A stretch of DNA of 64,000 nt from Azolla caroliniana (Eukaryota; Polypodiophyta): NCBI GenBank assembly GCA_043228905.1, contig JBHGNT010000002.1:10602001-10666000 (forward strand). Direction: 5' to 3'. Below the pieces are notes generated by a model, which saw nothing but the letters and a program-made list of their open reading frames with translations, was not told the DNA's origin and made no database searches. Each line of letters starts with the position of its first letter. Within the stretch, counting starts at the first letter, position 1. Shown here in pieces: positions 43,692 through 55,264 of this stretch. Made by a program: the position numbers and the translations under genes.

Positions 43692-45012
43692 TGTCGTGTG
43701 GTTTTTCACACACGATATGAAAACTAGTAAAACAATTATTTAAGATTAGCTTAATGTATTCATATAGATGTCGTGTGTGTTTTAACACACGATATGAAAA
43801 CTAGTAAAACAATTATTTAAGATTAGCTTAATGTATTCATATAGATAGATTTCTTGAAGATCTTCATAGCGTATTTTACTACGCATGAAACGGATAAACA
43901 AGTATCAAGTTATATGAGTGTGAAGTTTAAAGAAGAAGAAAGAAAAGACAAAATTGTGAGATATCCCACATAGATAGGACAACATTGGAACCCAGGATAT
44001 ATAACGGAAACCAAAACATATTCATTCTATCAATGTGTGGAGCATAGAATGTTCAAGGTGACTTGGGCTGCACTATGTGGTGTGCACGCTTCAGGCCTAT
44101 GCGTGTATGCATGGTCGTGTAACGCTTCGGGCATGTGCGCGTGTGCAAGTTTTGGGCATACGCGTGCACGACTGTGTGGATGTTTTGGACGGACGTGTGT
44201 GTGCAGATGAGCGTGCGGATGCGTACACGGTGTGGTCGGGAGTTTTGCGCGCGACCACGTGGACATTTCAAACGGATGCGTGTGTGCGGATGAGCGAGCG
44301 GATACGTACACGGCGCGGTCAGGACTTTTGCGCGCGGACGCGTCTACGATTTGGTTGTGACACACGTATGAATTGCGCACGGGCTAAACTTTATGGATGA
44401 TTGGGTCATTTGACCAAATTATACGGACGGTCGCATGCAACTAAAAGCCAAGGCCATGCAACTAAAAGTAAAAGGCATGAAACTAAAAATGGAAGCATGC
44501 AACTAAAAATAGAGGCCATGGAACTAAAAGTGGACATGCAAAGTAACATTGGGAAGGAGGATCAACAATGAGCTGAATATATGTTCCATTCCTTTCCCTC
44601 TACTTTCTTTTTTTCTTTTTTTCTTTTTCCCTCTTCCTTCTTCTTTTTCTCTCTCCCATTTCCTTGAGAAACAAATTATCTCTAAGATTGATATGAAACT
44701 CTTGGATGGGCTTGCTCAATCTTTCTTGTCAAAAATTATCTCTCATATTCATATTAGACCACTCCTTACATGGCTGTTGGCTCCTTTCTTTAAAAAAATT
44801 TTATCTCTCATTTTCATCTTCAACCCGTAGTAACAAGATTCTTGAATTATAAAAGAATCTATTTTCTTATGCTATAAACGAACGTTTTCTCTCATTTATT
44901 CATCTTATATGTGTACTTTGCTTGTGTTGTACGTGTTGCACTAAATCATTCTAGTCCAGAACCCCAACGGTTCCGACTCACGATCCGCACATAGTAACGG
45001 ATTTTCACGACA
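43692..45012 (+). repeat. 3' LTR of gypsy D (1321 bp)
   Basis: TGTCGTGTGG to TTTTCACGACA. The first 77 bp are duplicated in tandem (43692-43768, 43769-43845). An ACGCGTGTGCGGATG-type minisatellite occupies about 44,080-44,350, and GCAACTAAAAG-type repeats lie at 44,445-44,540. Related to the LTRs at 36,313 and 61,119. Confidence 0.8.
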
Positions 45013-45832
45013 CCAGAAAGACCTTGGAGTGCTTCTGGAGGACACGACCACCGAGATTGGCCTCACCGATATTTGGGATAATGTGCGAGATATTGTCGCA
45101 CGATACACAAAGAGGGGGCAATGGCTTGCTAACGAAGAAAAGAGGGTTTCAGAACCGATTCCGAAACCGAGATCCGGATAGGAAGACCATCAACCGCGGG
45201 GCGGGCTCAGGAGACTACGACCGAGAAGGGAATCGACGCAACCACAGTGGAGCAGTTGCTGAAGGAGATGGAAAATCTAAAAATCGCGATGGTGAAGAAG
45301 GCGGATGACCGTCCCACAAGTTCCAAGTATATGGACCGTCGGTGTATATGCTGTGATAGCACCGAACATGATAGGAGGGATTGCGACGAGCACAAGGAGG
45401 TGTTAGGACGAGATCTTATCTACTACGAGGGAAATCAGATTCATTCGATGGACTCTCGGATGCCACTCCGACCGAACTTCCGAAAAGGCAACATGAAGAA
45501 GGTCCTAGAGGAGGAGATCACGACGAAAAACAATTAAGCGACAACCGTAGGAATACGTGTCGGGGAGTCATCTGGAGCAAAGGCATCTTTTTGGCTGAAA
45601 GTGCTAGAAAACCCCGAGAAAACCGACTCCAATGAGATTCGAACCACCGCGGAAGGCATTCGTGAAGCTATAGGATGGGAGTGCCCCGTCGATAAGAATA
45701 GCGTGTACGCCTTATGTCAATTGCATGAAGTGTATATAGACGAGAAACAATGGCGCACGGAAGGGAAAAGAAACCGGAAAGCTGGAACTCCGGAGGGAAG
45801 GGAAAAGAAAAGACGATTCTGGCATTCAATCC
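45013..45832 (+). pseudogene. Gypsy gag middle and zinc-knuckle region, plus strand, cut on both sides
   Basis: The reading LGVLLEDTTTEIGLTDIWDN aligns with the middle of the gypsy C gag. The zinc knuckle CICCDSTEHDRRDC (C-x2-C-x4-H-x4-C) lies near 45,342. One or more frameshifts and a TAA at 45535 break it. The left end is the gypsy D LTR. The right end is the reverse transcriptase start of a minus-strand gypsy. Confidence 0.72.
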
Positions 45833-46785
45833 TGCGTTCCGAATGGTCACTCTGTTGACCGGTTGCAGGTCTTGAATGAAGCGCAATGTCCCGTTCTTCA
45901 TCGGTACGGTAAACCACCGGTTCGAGTACGGGGCACTCGACGGTTCGAGGATGCCCATATCGACTTTCTGCCTCAATAGCTCCATCAGCTCCGGGATGTG
46001 AGCTCTTGGTACCGGAATTGGCTTGAGATTCCACGGCACATGCGGTACCGTGAATATCACCATCGGCTTCACGACTGTCGGGTCTACGCACCCGATCTCT
46101 TCCGATGAGAATGCGAAGGCTTTCCCGTGCCTTCCGAGCATTCTCTGAAACCAGTCTTCTTCCGCCGGCAGTAGGAACCCGCCCCCACCTATTTTGAGCT
46201 CCCGTAGCGTTCTGTCGGTGAAGGCGTGCCCTATGCAGGCCGGATCTCGTAAACTGGGGTCCGACGCGACCCCCTCGATTCGCAACTCGCTACCCTCCGG
46301 TAAGGGTGCCGCGACTGGCCTTACCTTCTGGTCCACAGTCTTGTACTTCATGTTAACTCGGGCCGTCTGATCCGACTCGAGCCCTCGACTAAAGTCCGCG
46401 ATGACTTCGTACATTTCTTCTGAACAAACCGGTATCGTCCGGTTCTCTTTAAGGCCCTCTCCGACCACCTCTCGCAGTATTCCCAAGGTATCGTCGAAGG
46501 AGACCGCCTCCACGGCTCCGTAGATTTCCTCGCTGGGCCCGAGAACTCCGCACGCCCGAAGTCTCTCTTCCGCCCTTGTCTTTTCTCAGCCAACGACGCC
46601 GACTATCGTACACCCTCCGTTTTCGGAGAAACAAAACTTGCTACTTATGGTACCAGGTTTCTTCGGTTTCGCATCTATCGTACATATGTGGGGTTTTCCC
46701 GGATTGTCCGGACTGTCGCGGCCCCACACCTTGGCAGCCCTCTCTAAAAATCCTCTCAGTTCTCGCCACCGAGGGACTCGCGGTT
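45833..46785 (-). pseudogene. Gypsy C linker and reverse transcriptase start (minus strand), truncated
   Basis: Minus strand from 46,785: VWGRDSPDNPGKPHICTID, a TGA at 46586-46588, then SFDDTLGILREVVGEG, HVPWNLKPIPVPRAHIPELM and PYSNRWFTVPMKNGTLRFIQD, breaking off after VTIRNAG at about 45,833. It continues the protease frame after a shift near 46,790. The rest of the reverse transcriptase, RNase H and integrase are missing. Confidence 0.8.
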
Positions 46786-47502
46786 TCACTCGTGGTTCGG
46801 TCGCACCGTCAAGACCTGGACCGAATGACGCTCGTCCTGACTCTTGACCCTCGTGTAAGCCGACCCGTTGTCCAGCACCTTGGTCTCCATTCGCGTTGCC
46901 GTAATGTATGGTTCTCCCAGTATGACCAGGTGCGAGGACGTCTCCTGCACAAAGAAGTGTTGGTCTATTTCGACGTCGCCGATCTTGACTCGCACGTTTG
47001 CGCAGGCCCCGTGTAGTTCCTCGGTGGCGCGCGTTGCCGCCCGTATCTTCCACCCGTGCTTAGTGTTGATCGGCCATTTCCCCTTCTTGTAGAAGTCCAT
47101 GGACATCAGGTTAATTTCCGAACCGTGGTCCACCACCGGTTCCTGAACATCTCCGATCTTCACCGGGGTTTCCGTGGTCGCTCGGGCCCAATGTGGCCTC
47201 GAGTAGTGGCTCTCCACCCATTCGTCTTCCAGCGCCATGTCCTCTATGTGCGCCGTCCGCACCTCCACCGGCCTTCCCGGTTCTGCCTCCATTGACAGCC
47301 TCTTCCTCTTCACCAAGTCCACGATGGAGTCGTGGAACTCCTTCTTGGCGATCCCTAGCACCTCCCGCAACGACAGTTCCACCTTGCTGTCGAGGATTTG
47401 TTCTTCCAGGACCTTTCGTAGGTCCGTGGTCCTTTCGATCTCCGTGCCAAAACGGTACCCGCCCTTTTTGTGGTTATCCCGAGCATTGGACTCACCAGCC
47501 TA
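46786..47502 (-). pseudogene. Gypsy C protease region (minus strand)
   Basis: The same frame as gag after a TAG at 47500-47502. It shows YSRPHWARATTETPVKIGDV, then EPVVDHGSEINLMS with the D-H-G triplets at 47122-47130, then GDVEIDQHFFVQETSSHLVI. Compared with its relatives three residues (ALI) are missing just before the Asp. Gypsy protease cuts the polyprotein; this copy lacks part of the active-site strand. Confidence 0.78.
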
Positions 47503-48196
47503 GTTCCGTTTCGGCCCAAATCGGGTTTCATATCTCTGTGAAGATCCGACTCCTCCGGGTTTACCTACCCGTTTGTCTTCAACCAGAGCCTCGTAGTTCT
47601 GGCAAGCCGCTTGGACGAAACCCGTCTTTTCTTCGACCGGGTCACCCCACCCGGTTACGTCCTGGACCCGCTTCTCCACGCGGTCCACCTCGTCTCTCTT
47701 TAGTCGGGCACCGGCGAGGCCTTCCAGCACCATCGGCCAGAACTCGGCTTTGCTCTCCTTCCGGGCCTCGCTGCCTCCGACCCGAATACTGGCTGACGCT
47801 GAGTAGTGGACGGTCTCCGCGTGCCGGGCTGCCGCCTCTTCCATCAACCTTTTCATTCCTCCTCGCCCGTCATTTCGGTTCAGGGCCCTCCGGGTATCGC
47901 TGGCGTGCACCCGACCTTCACACAGGTACACTACCCGGCTTCTCAAAGCCTCCATAAAGTCCCCGCAATCTTTCCGGATGTGGCCGACCTCGTCGCACCA
48001 CATGCACCTACTTCCTGCCGGAGGCCGTCGGTCACGAGCCTGATCGCCGCCTTCTCTCCTAGCTTGGGCGATCTGGAGATCCTTTACCGTTCGTGTCAAC
48101 TCCTCCAAAGTTGTTCCCCCGGACGAGCCTCTTACCACGCTGGTCGAAGCTGAACCGGTTTTGAGCCACTCCCGGGTCTCTTCCCTTCGCGCCTGC

Positions 48197-49109
48197 GGTA
48201 TCGGTAGGGATCGGCAACGGCTAGGCTCAAGCCTAAACCGTTTGGCCTAACGGTTTGAGCTCGGCTCGGCTCGGCTTGAGCCTCGCCAAACCGGCTCAAG
48301 CCGGCTAAGTCGGATAAACCATTTAAGTCGTTTATAAACTTTAGAGAGGGGAAGAGACAGACAAGGGGAAAGAGAGAGAGAGAGAGTGAGGGAGGGAGAA
48401 CTACATAGACGAGGAGAGAGAGACAGAGGGAGGGAGACAACATATAAGGAGAGAGAGACTACACAGAGGGGAGAGAGAGAGAGATAGAGAGACTACACAG
48501 AGGGGAGAGAGAGAGAGAGAGAGGAACTACATAGAGGGGAGAGAGAGAGAGACTACACAGAGGGGAGATAGAGAGAGATAGAGAGACTACACAGAGGGGA
48601 GAGAGAGAGAGAGAGAGGAACTACATAGAGGGGAGAGAGAGAGAGAGAGGAACTACATAGAGGGGAGAGAGAGAGAGACTACAGAGAGGGAGAGAGAGAG
48701 AGAGAGGAACTACATAGAGGGGAGAGAGAGGGAGAGGGAGAGAGAGTCAAAGACCACATACGTGAGAGAGAGTGGGAGGGAGAGCTTGTACAATGTATAG
48801 TATATAGTATATAGTATATAGTATATAATGGATCATTTGAGAGAGAGGGAGGTAGGGAGAGAGAGAGAGAGGGAGGTTTCTAAACCGGTTTCCAAGCCGG
48901 TTTGGAAACTGGTTTACAAGCCGTTTACCAAGCCGGTTCACAAACCGGTTTAGCATAAACCGGTTTAGCCTAACCGGTTTGTGAACCGGCTCGGCTCGGC
49001 TCGGCTCAAGTTTGAGATCCTGTAAACGGTTTAGGCTTAGCCGGTTTGGCTTGATCCAAGCCAAACCGGCTAAGCCTAAACCGAACCGTTGCCGATCCCT
49101 AGGTATCGG
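48197..49109. mobile_element. Non-autonomous hAT-type DNA transposon
   Basis: The element spans 48205-49101 (897 bp). Its ends are perfect 16-bp inverted repeats, TAGGGATCGGCAACGG, of the hAT consensus type. GGTATCGG, an 8-bp target duplication, flanks it at 48197-48204 and 49102-49109. Inside are many AACCGGTTT-type motifs near both ends, a GAGAGA-rich minisatellite with a ~60-bp period (48,340-48,760), a short TATAG repeat and a perfect hairpin at 49,028-49,082. No transposase frame is present. Confidence 0.9.
49028..49082. repeat. Perfect hairpin, 26-bp arms, in the hAT element
   Basis: GGTTTAGGCTTAGCCGG and the next nine bases are followed by the 3-base loop ATC and the exact reverse complement. 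It lies 19 bp from the right end of the element. Confidence 0.9.
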
Positions 49110-49788
49110 TTCGAGCTTCCTTGCTGCGACAGGTCCCGCCTCGGTCACCTCTGTATCAGCCCACTCCCACCGTTTGTCAAAACGGCCGCAGACTCTTTTT
49201 ACCACGGCCCAGTCGGCCATCGGCCCGTCTTCGGTTTCCAGTAAGGAGCCAACTTGCCCCCGATCCCGTGCGTCAACCGATTTGACAAACACCAGGACAC
49301 GACTTGTGTCCAAAACGGTCCGATCGAGCGCCGAAAGGCGCGCAAAGCGTTCCTCAAACTCCCAGAGGAGTACCGACACATTTCTTCCTTTGTTGGGGGA
49401 CTCCACCCACTCCATGAAGCTCCGCTTAGAAAGTCGAAGCGTGTCATCCAGCTCGTATTTCTCCAGGAGCCGTCCTTCGAACTCCTCCCAGGTCCGGCTC
49501 TTCGCCCGGACCTCGAGCACCTCCGCATGGATGCCCGGCATTGCCACTCGAGGGAATCCGGCAAGACGCCTCTCTTCCGGAATATCCATCATCAACATCT
49601 CCGCCCGGTAGGACGCCAAATAACTCGTGGCATCCTTTCCACTGAACCGGCCGATAGTACCGACGATCGCCTCAATAGCCCTGTCAAGGGCGCCGGTGCC
49701 CTCCCGCACGCTCACTATCCAGTCCACAGCCGAAGCCATGGCCTCTGCAAGATCCGAACCCCTCATCTTCTACTCCTCTGCCGCCTGT

Positions 49789-49806
49789 TTCACGTCGGGT
49801 TCACCA
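49789..49806 (-). other. Primer-binding site of gypsy C
   Basis: TGGTGAACCCGACGTGAA on the minus strand, four bases from the LTR end at 49811. Confidence 0.7.
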
Positions 49807-50078
49807 AATATGTCGCGTTACTACGCGCGTGCGTGGAGAAACGAGGCGGGACCACCGGGGTCTTGGACCGAAGAGCAAGTGATAGAAGGGGAATGAGAGA
49901 GAGAGAGACGCCCTGTCACGTATGAGTAAGAAACACAGGGGCACGGTCTGTCAACATAGAAGACGCGAATGGACAAAGAGACAGGGAGACACAAGTGTTT
50001 GTATATTAACGAATATCAAATACACAATAGAGCACGCGAGCGGTTACAACCGAACAGGCCGGCGAACAGATGTCGATG

Positions 50079-50697
50079 TGACAGGAACCCAACGTTCCTT
50101 ATGCGCAACGCTCGGCCACAACCGAGCTTAGAATGATAGACAGAAAAACGGGAAATAAAACGCGACACAAAGAAGGAGAGAATACACAGGAGGTTTACGT
50201 GGAAAACCCAAAACTAGGGGAAAAACCACGGCAGCCCACAGGCTGCAAACTGTCACTATGTAGGAATATACAACAGTGAGTTCATAGAGGCACTGACCTC
50301 GTGCTCACAAATCTTCGCCACAGGCGGTGGTTACAACAGAGGCGACGACCTCTTTCTCTCTCTCTCTTTCTGTACAACGTTACGTACTCTCTCTTCTTCT
50401 TGCACCAACAAGAAAATGACAACAACGACAGTTGCTAAAAGTTTGCCCTAAGTCATATTTATACTAATATGAATTTTTGGCTATTTACAAATGTAGCCTC
50501 GATGGGCTCTCAAAAACATATTTACGAATATGTCTCTTTATCCGGTTCATACCGGGCCTGCACCATCCGACTCTCCGTAGCCAGGTACTCCTCATCCGGT
50601 TCATACCGGGCCTGCACCATCCGGCTCTCCGTAGCCGGGCACTCCTCATCCGGTTCATACCGGCCTTGCACCATCCGGAGGGACCTGTCTCCCAACA
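50079..50697 (-). repeat. 3' LTR of copia B (619 bp)
   Basis: TGACAGGAACCCAACG to GTCTCCCAACA on the + strand. Copies of the ~54-bp CCGGTTCATACCGGGCCTGC unit lie at about 50,535-50,680. Confidence 0.88.
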
Positions 50698-50707
50698 AAC
50701 TCCCCCT

Positions 50708-53700
50708 TCACTCCGGCATGGGGTGTCTTACCAGTCCAATCCGCTTCCGGCATGCGTCCAGCTTGTCGGGTATCAGAACTTTGGTCAGCATATCTGACCT
50801 GTTCTCGGTCGTGTGGATCTTCGTCAGCACGAACTCCTGGTCATCTACTCTTTCCCAGATCCAGTGATACCTCTGCTGGATATGCTTCGTCCGGGAATGG
50901 TAGGCCGCATTCTTAGCAAGGTGGATGGCACTTTGACTGTCACAATAGAGTCGGTATTCCTCTTGCCGTTTACTGAGCTCTCCGATGAAGTCCTTCATCC
51001 ATAAAATTTCCTTACCGGCTTCCACAGCCGCCATGTACTCCGCCTCCGTGGTTGACAATGCAACCGTCTTTTGCAGCCTCGACTGCCACGAAACAGCTCC
51101 CCCTGCATATGTCATTACATACCCGGATGTAGACCGGCTAGTATCCACATCAGCCGACATGTCCGAATCGGTGAAACCGTCCAGTTGAGGTTTTCCGGAG
51201 TCGAATCGGAGACACATATTTGAAGTGCCCTTCAAATACCGGAGTATCCACTTGACCGCGTTCCAGTGCTCCTTGCCGGGATTACTCATGAACCGTCTCA
51301 CCACTCCGACTGCGTATCCAATGTCCGGTCGGGTACAGACCATAGCGTACATCAAGCTCCCGACGGCCGAGGCATATGGGATCTTCATCATATCCGCCTT
51401 CTCTGCAGTTTACCGGAAGTGTCAATCCGACCGGTTTCGCTTCTGACATGTTGAACCGGTGAAGCACCTTTGTCACATACTTCTCTTGTGACAGCCATAA
51501 TTGCTTCGCTGACCAGTTCCGGATGATGTGCATCCCCAACATCTGTCTTGCCAGACCCAAGTCTTTCATTGAGAAGGTCCGATTGAGAGCCTTCTTCAGC
51601 ATCCGTATTTTGACTTGTTCCCGTCCGACGATCAACATGTCATCCACGTATAGAAGGAGTATCAGGAAGTCGCCTCCTTCAAACTTCTTCACAAACACGC
51701 AGTGATCGGCCTGCGTCTTGTGGTACCCTTGATCGGTCATGAAGGAGTCGAACTTCCGGTACCATTGCCGGGGAGCCTGCTTCAGTCCGTACAGGCTCTT
51801 CTTCAACCGGCATACCAGGTGCTCCTTCCCTTTCTCCACAAATCCTTCCGGTTGCTGCATGTAGATCTCCTCTTCGAGGTCGCCGTGAAGGAATGTCGTC
51901 TTCACGTCCAACTGCTCTACCTCGAGGTCCATGCTTGCTGCTATACTCAGCACCATCCGGATGGAGGTCATCTTTACTACCGGGGCAAATATCTCGTCGA
52001 AGTCCACGCCCTTCTTCTGCTGGAACCCCTTCACCACGATCCTGGCTTTGTATCTCGGGGGGTTGCCGGCATCTCCCGGTTTCAACTTGTACACCCACTT
52101 GTTTCGGAGTGCCCGCTTTCCTTTCGGCAACTCCACCAACTCGTACGTATGGTTCTCATGCAGGGAATCCATCTCGTCCTGCATGGCACTTAACCATTTT
52201 CGGCTGTGGGTGTCCTCCTTCGCTTCTTCGAAGCTTTCCGACTCCCCCTCATCGGTCAGAAGAACGTGCTCTGCATCCGGAAATCTCCGAGGGGCCCTTC
52301 TCTCTCTGAGAGGATATCTCCGTCTTTGGGCTTCGGTAGCCGGCTCCTCCATTTTCTCTTCATCCGAATCCGATTCGGGGTCTTGGCCAGTTCCGGTCTC
52401 AGCTTCCCCTTCCTCTTCTTCTGCCGGTTCGGTATCCTCACCGTATCCGGCTGGTTCCTCGAGTGCTAACCGGTCTCTTGCCGGTTGGGTCTGCTCATCG
52501 TAGAGTCTATCCTTACCGGTCGACTCGGAGTTCATTATCTTCTTCTCCGACTCCCAGTCGGCAAGCGTCTTGTCCTCCATGAAGATAATATCTCGACTCC
52601 GGAATACCTTCTTGTCGACCGGGTCCCACACTCGGTAGCTGAACTCATCGTCACCGTAACCAAGGAATATGCATGGCCGGGTCTTTGGATCTAGCTTTCC
52701 TCTCCGGTCCTTAGCTACATGCACGTAAGCGAGACACCCGAACACCTTCAGATGCCGGTAGGATACTTCCTTACCGGTCCACACTCTCTGTGGCGTGTCT
52801 CCGTCCAAGGGTACTGAGGGTGATCTATTTATCACATATGTCGCCGTCGACAGTGCCTCAGCCCAAAACTTCTTGGGTAGTTTTGCATGCGCTAGCATAC
52901 TCCGGACCCTCTCCATTATGGTCCGGTTCATCCTCTCGGCCAGTCCGTTTAGTTCCGGCGTCTTCGGCACAGTAAATTCGAGCCGGATTCCCTTCGAGCG
53001 GCAGTACTCCTCGAACTACCCCCGGTACTCTCCTCCGTTATCTGCTCGAACTGCCTTCAGCTTCCGGCCGGTTTCTCTTTCCACTCTCGCGTGGAGCTCT
53101 TTGAAGACGGATAACACCTGATCCTTCGTCTTCAACGGTGTGGCCCACAGCTTCCGGCTGTGGTCATCTATGAACGTCACGAAATACTGCGCTCCGGCAT
53201 CTGACTTCGTGTCTACTTGACACACATCCGTATGCACCAACTCTAGTGGTGCATTACGTCTCATTGGTGGCCTTGGTCGGAAGGAGGTCCGGTTCTGCTT
53301 CCTGGCCAGACAATCAGTGCACTTCTCTAAGTGCACGTTCTTCACTGGAATGAGGTTGTCGTCTGCAAGCCTCTTCATCCCCTTCTCGCTCATGTGACAC
53401 AGCCTCTTCTGCCACAGCTCACCGGCAGTGTCGGATGCCACGTTCACTTCTTCCGTACATACCCGGGCATTCATCAGGTACAGTGTGTTTATCTTCCGGG
53501 CCCGAGCCACAATCAGGCTCCCTTTGCTGAACTTCATGACACCGTTCCGGATGCTACCCGTGTAGCCTTCATCATCTAGCCGACCGGCTGATATCAGGTT
53601 CAGACAAACTTCCGGAACGTGTCGGACATCCTTCAGCAGCAACTTGCATCCGGTTGGTGTTGTCAGCCACACGTCTCCTATGCCGACAATTCGGCATGTT

Positions 53701-54719
53701 CCTTCATTCCCCATCCGGACACAGCCGTGATCACCGGCTGAGTAGGATGAGAAGCATTTCCGGTCCGGGATAAGGTGGAATGACGCTCCAGAGTCTACCA
53801 CCTAGGTCATCTCGTCATCGGCAAGGTTTATCTCACTCTCCTCGGTGATGAGCATCAACTCTTCTTCACTTGCCGCGATTGCCGTCGTTCCCTTCCGGTC
53901 CGGCCCCCTCCGGTCTTTACCGTTACGGTCCGGGGTTTGCTTCGAATCGGTACCGTCGGTTTCCTTGTCTTTACGAAAATGCCGACAGTTCTTTTGGAAG
54001 TGACCCGGCTTGCCGCAATAGAAGCAAGTAGGCCTCCCCCTTGACTTTGACCGTGTCCCCGACTTCTCCTAGTTCTGGGGACTACGGTTTCTATGTCTTC
54101 CGCCTTCCGATTCGGTAAGAAGCGCTTTGGAGTCGGAGCTCGTATCTTTGTCTTTCTGACGCGCCTCCTCATCTAGCAAGCTCGACTTTACTCTTGCTAG
54201 GGATAACCGTTTTCCTTCCGGCCCGGCGTTGCCCAAAGTGACAACCAACGTCTCCCAGCTATCCGGGAGGGAACTGAGCAGGAGTAGCGCAAGTACCTCA
54301 TCGGCGAGAGGTACTTCTAATGAAGTTGCCTGGTGGATCAGCCCCTGGAAGGCATTCATGTGCTCCGCCATGCTGGAGCCATCTTGGTACCGGAGTCTTA
54401 CTAGCTTCCGGAATACCGACACCTGATTGACAGCATTTTTGTTCTGAAACATTATGCCGATCTTCTCCCAGAGCTCATGAGCCTTGCTCTCTTCATTGAA
54501 GTTGTTGTATAGGCTCATGTCGATGAAGCACCGTATGTACGTCGTTGTCTTCATGTGCGTCACCTCCCATATCGCGGCGTCGATTTTGTCTGGTCTCTTG
54601 TCCCCGAACTGAACCAGCAGCCAGAGGTCTTTAACTACGAGCATGTCCCTCATCTTCGACTTCCACACTAAATAGTTGGAGCCGGTGAGCTTGAACATGC
54701 CGCCAAACGATTCGTCCAT
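50708..54719 (-). pseudogene. Copia B gag-pol polyprotein with three TAG codons and one frameshift
   Basis: The ATG at 54717-54719 opens MDESFGGMFKLTGSNYLVW (gag). The zinc knuckle CFYCGKPGHFQKNC follows near 54,025. The protease has VVDSGAS just after 53,802. Integrase: HTDVCQ, RADNGGEY and LNGLAERMNRT supply D, D and E. Reverse transcriptase: YGLKQAPRQW and YVDD near 51,635. RNase H: TDSD, STTEAEYMA and LYCDSQSAI, all acidic residues kept. TAG codons are at 54069-54071, 53802-53804 (where Trp is usual) and 53016-53018 (where Glu is usual). A frameshift lies near 51,405. Everything else is open. Confidence 0.9.
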
Positions 54720-54735
54720 TTTCTGTGTCGATTTC

Positions 54736-54747
54736 GCTCTGATACCA
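54736..54747 (-). other. Primer-binding site of copia B (initiator Met tRNA)
   Basis: TGGTATCAGAGC on the minus strand, two bases from the 5' LTR. Confidence 0.88.
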
Positions 54748-54749
54748 CT

Positions 54750-55264
54750 TGACAGGAACCCAACGTTCCTTATGCGCAACGCTCGGCCACAACCGAGCTT
54801 AGAATGATACACAGAAAAACGGGAAATAAAACGCGACACAAAGAAGGAGAGAATACACAAGAGGTTTACGTGGAAAACCCCAAACTAGGGGAAAAACCAC
54901 GGCAGCCCACAGGCTGCAAACTGTCACTATGTAGGAATATACAACAATGAGTTCACAGAGGCACCGATCTCGTGCTCACAAATCTTCGCCACAGGCGGCG
55001 GTTACAATAGAGGCGACGACCTCTTTCTCTCTCTCTCTCTCTCTCTGTACAACGTTACGTACTCTCTCTTCTTCTTGCACCAACAAGAAAATGACAACAA
55101 CGACAGTTACTAAAAGTTTGCCCTAAGTCATATTTATACTAATATGACTTTTCGGCTATTTACAAATGTAGCCTCGATGGGCTCTCAGAAACATATTTAC
55201 GAATATGTCTCTTTATCCGGTTCATACCGGGCCTGCACCATCCGGAGGGACTTGTTTCCCAACA
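54750..55264 (-). repeat. 5' LTR of copia B (515 bp)
   Basis: The same ends as the 3' LTR. It has only one incomplete copy of the ~54-bp unit before the GGGACTTGTTTCCCAACA end. Confidence 0.88.

Larger units (their letters stand above)
47503..49766 (-). pseudogene. Gypsy C gag, split by an hAT element
   Basis: The ATG is at 49764-49766. The N-terminal part runs to about 49,110 and the C-terminal part from 48,196 to 47,503. The zinc knuckle CMWCDEVGHIRKDC lies near 47,995. The 905 bp of the hAT element plus one target copy change the frame by two. Without them the codons on both sides join in one frame, with no stop that I can see, over about 453 codons. Gag forms the particle. This gag is the most complete one of its lineage here. 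Confidence 0.82.

Noticed and set aside
47193-47957. 254-codon plus-strand frame rich in Pro, Ser and Arg
   Set aside because: Antisense of the gypsy protease and gag; the minus-strand frame has the recognisable motifs.
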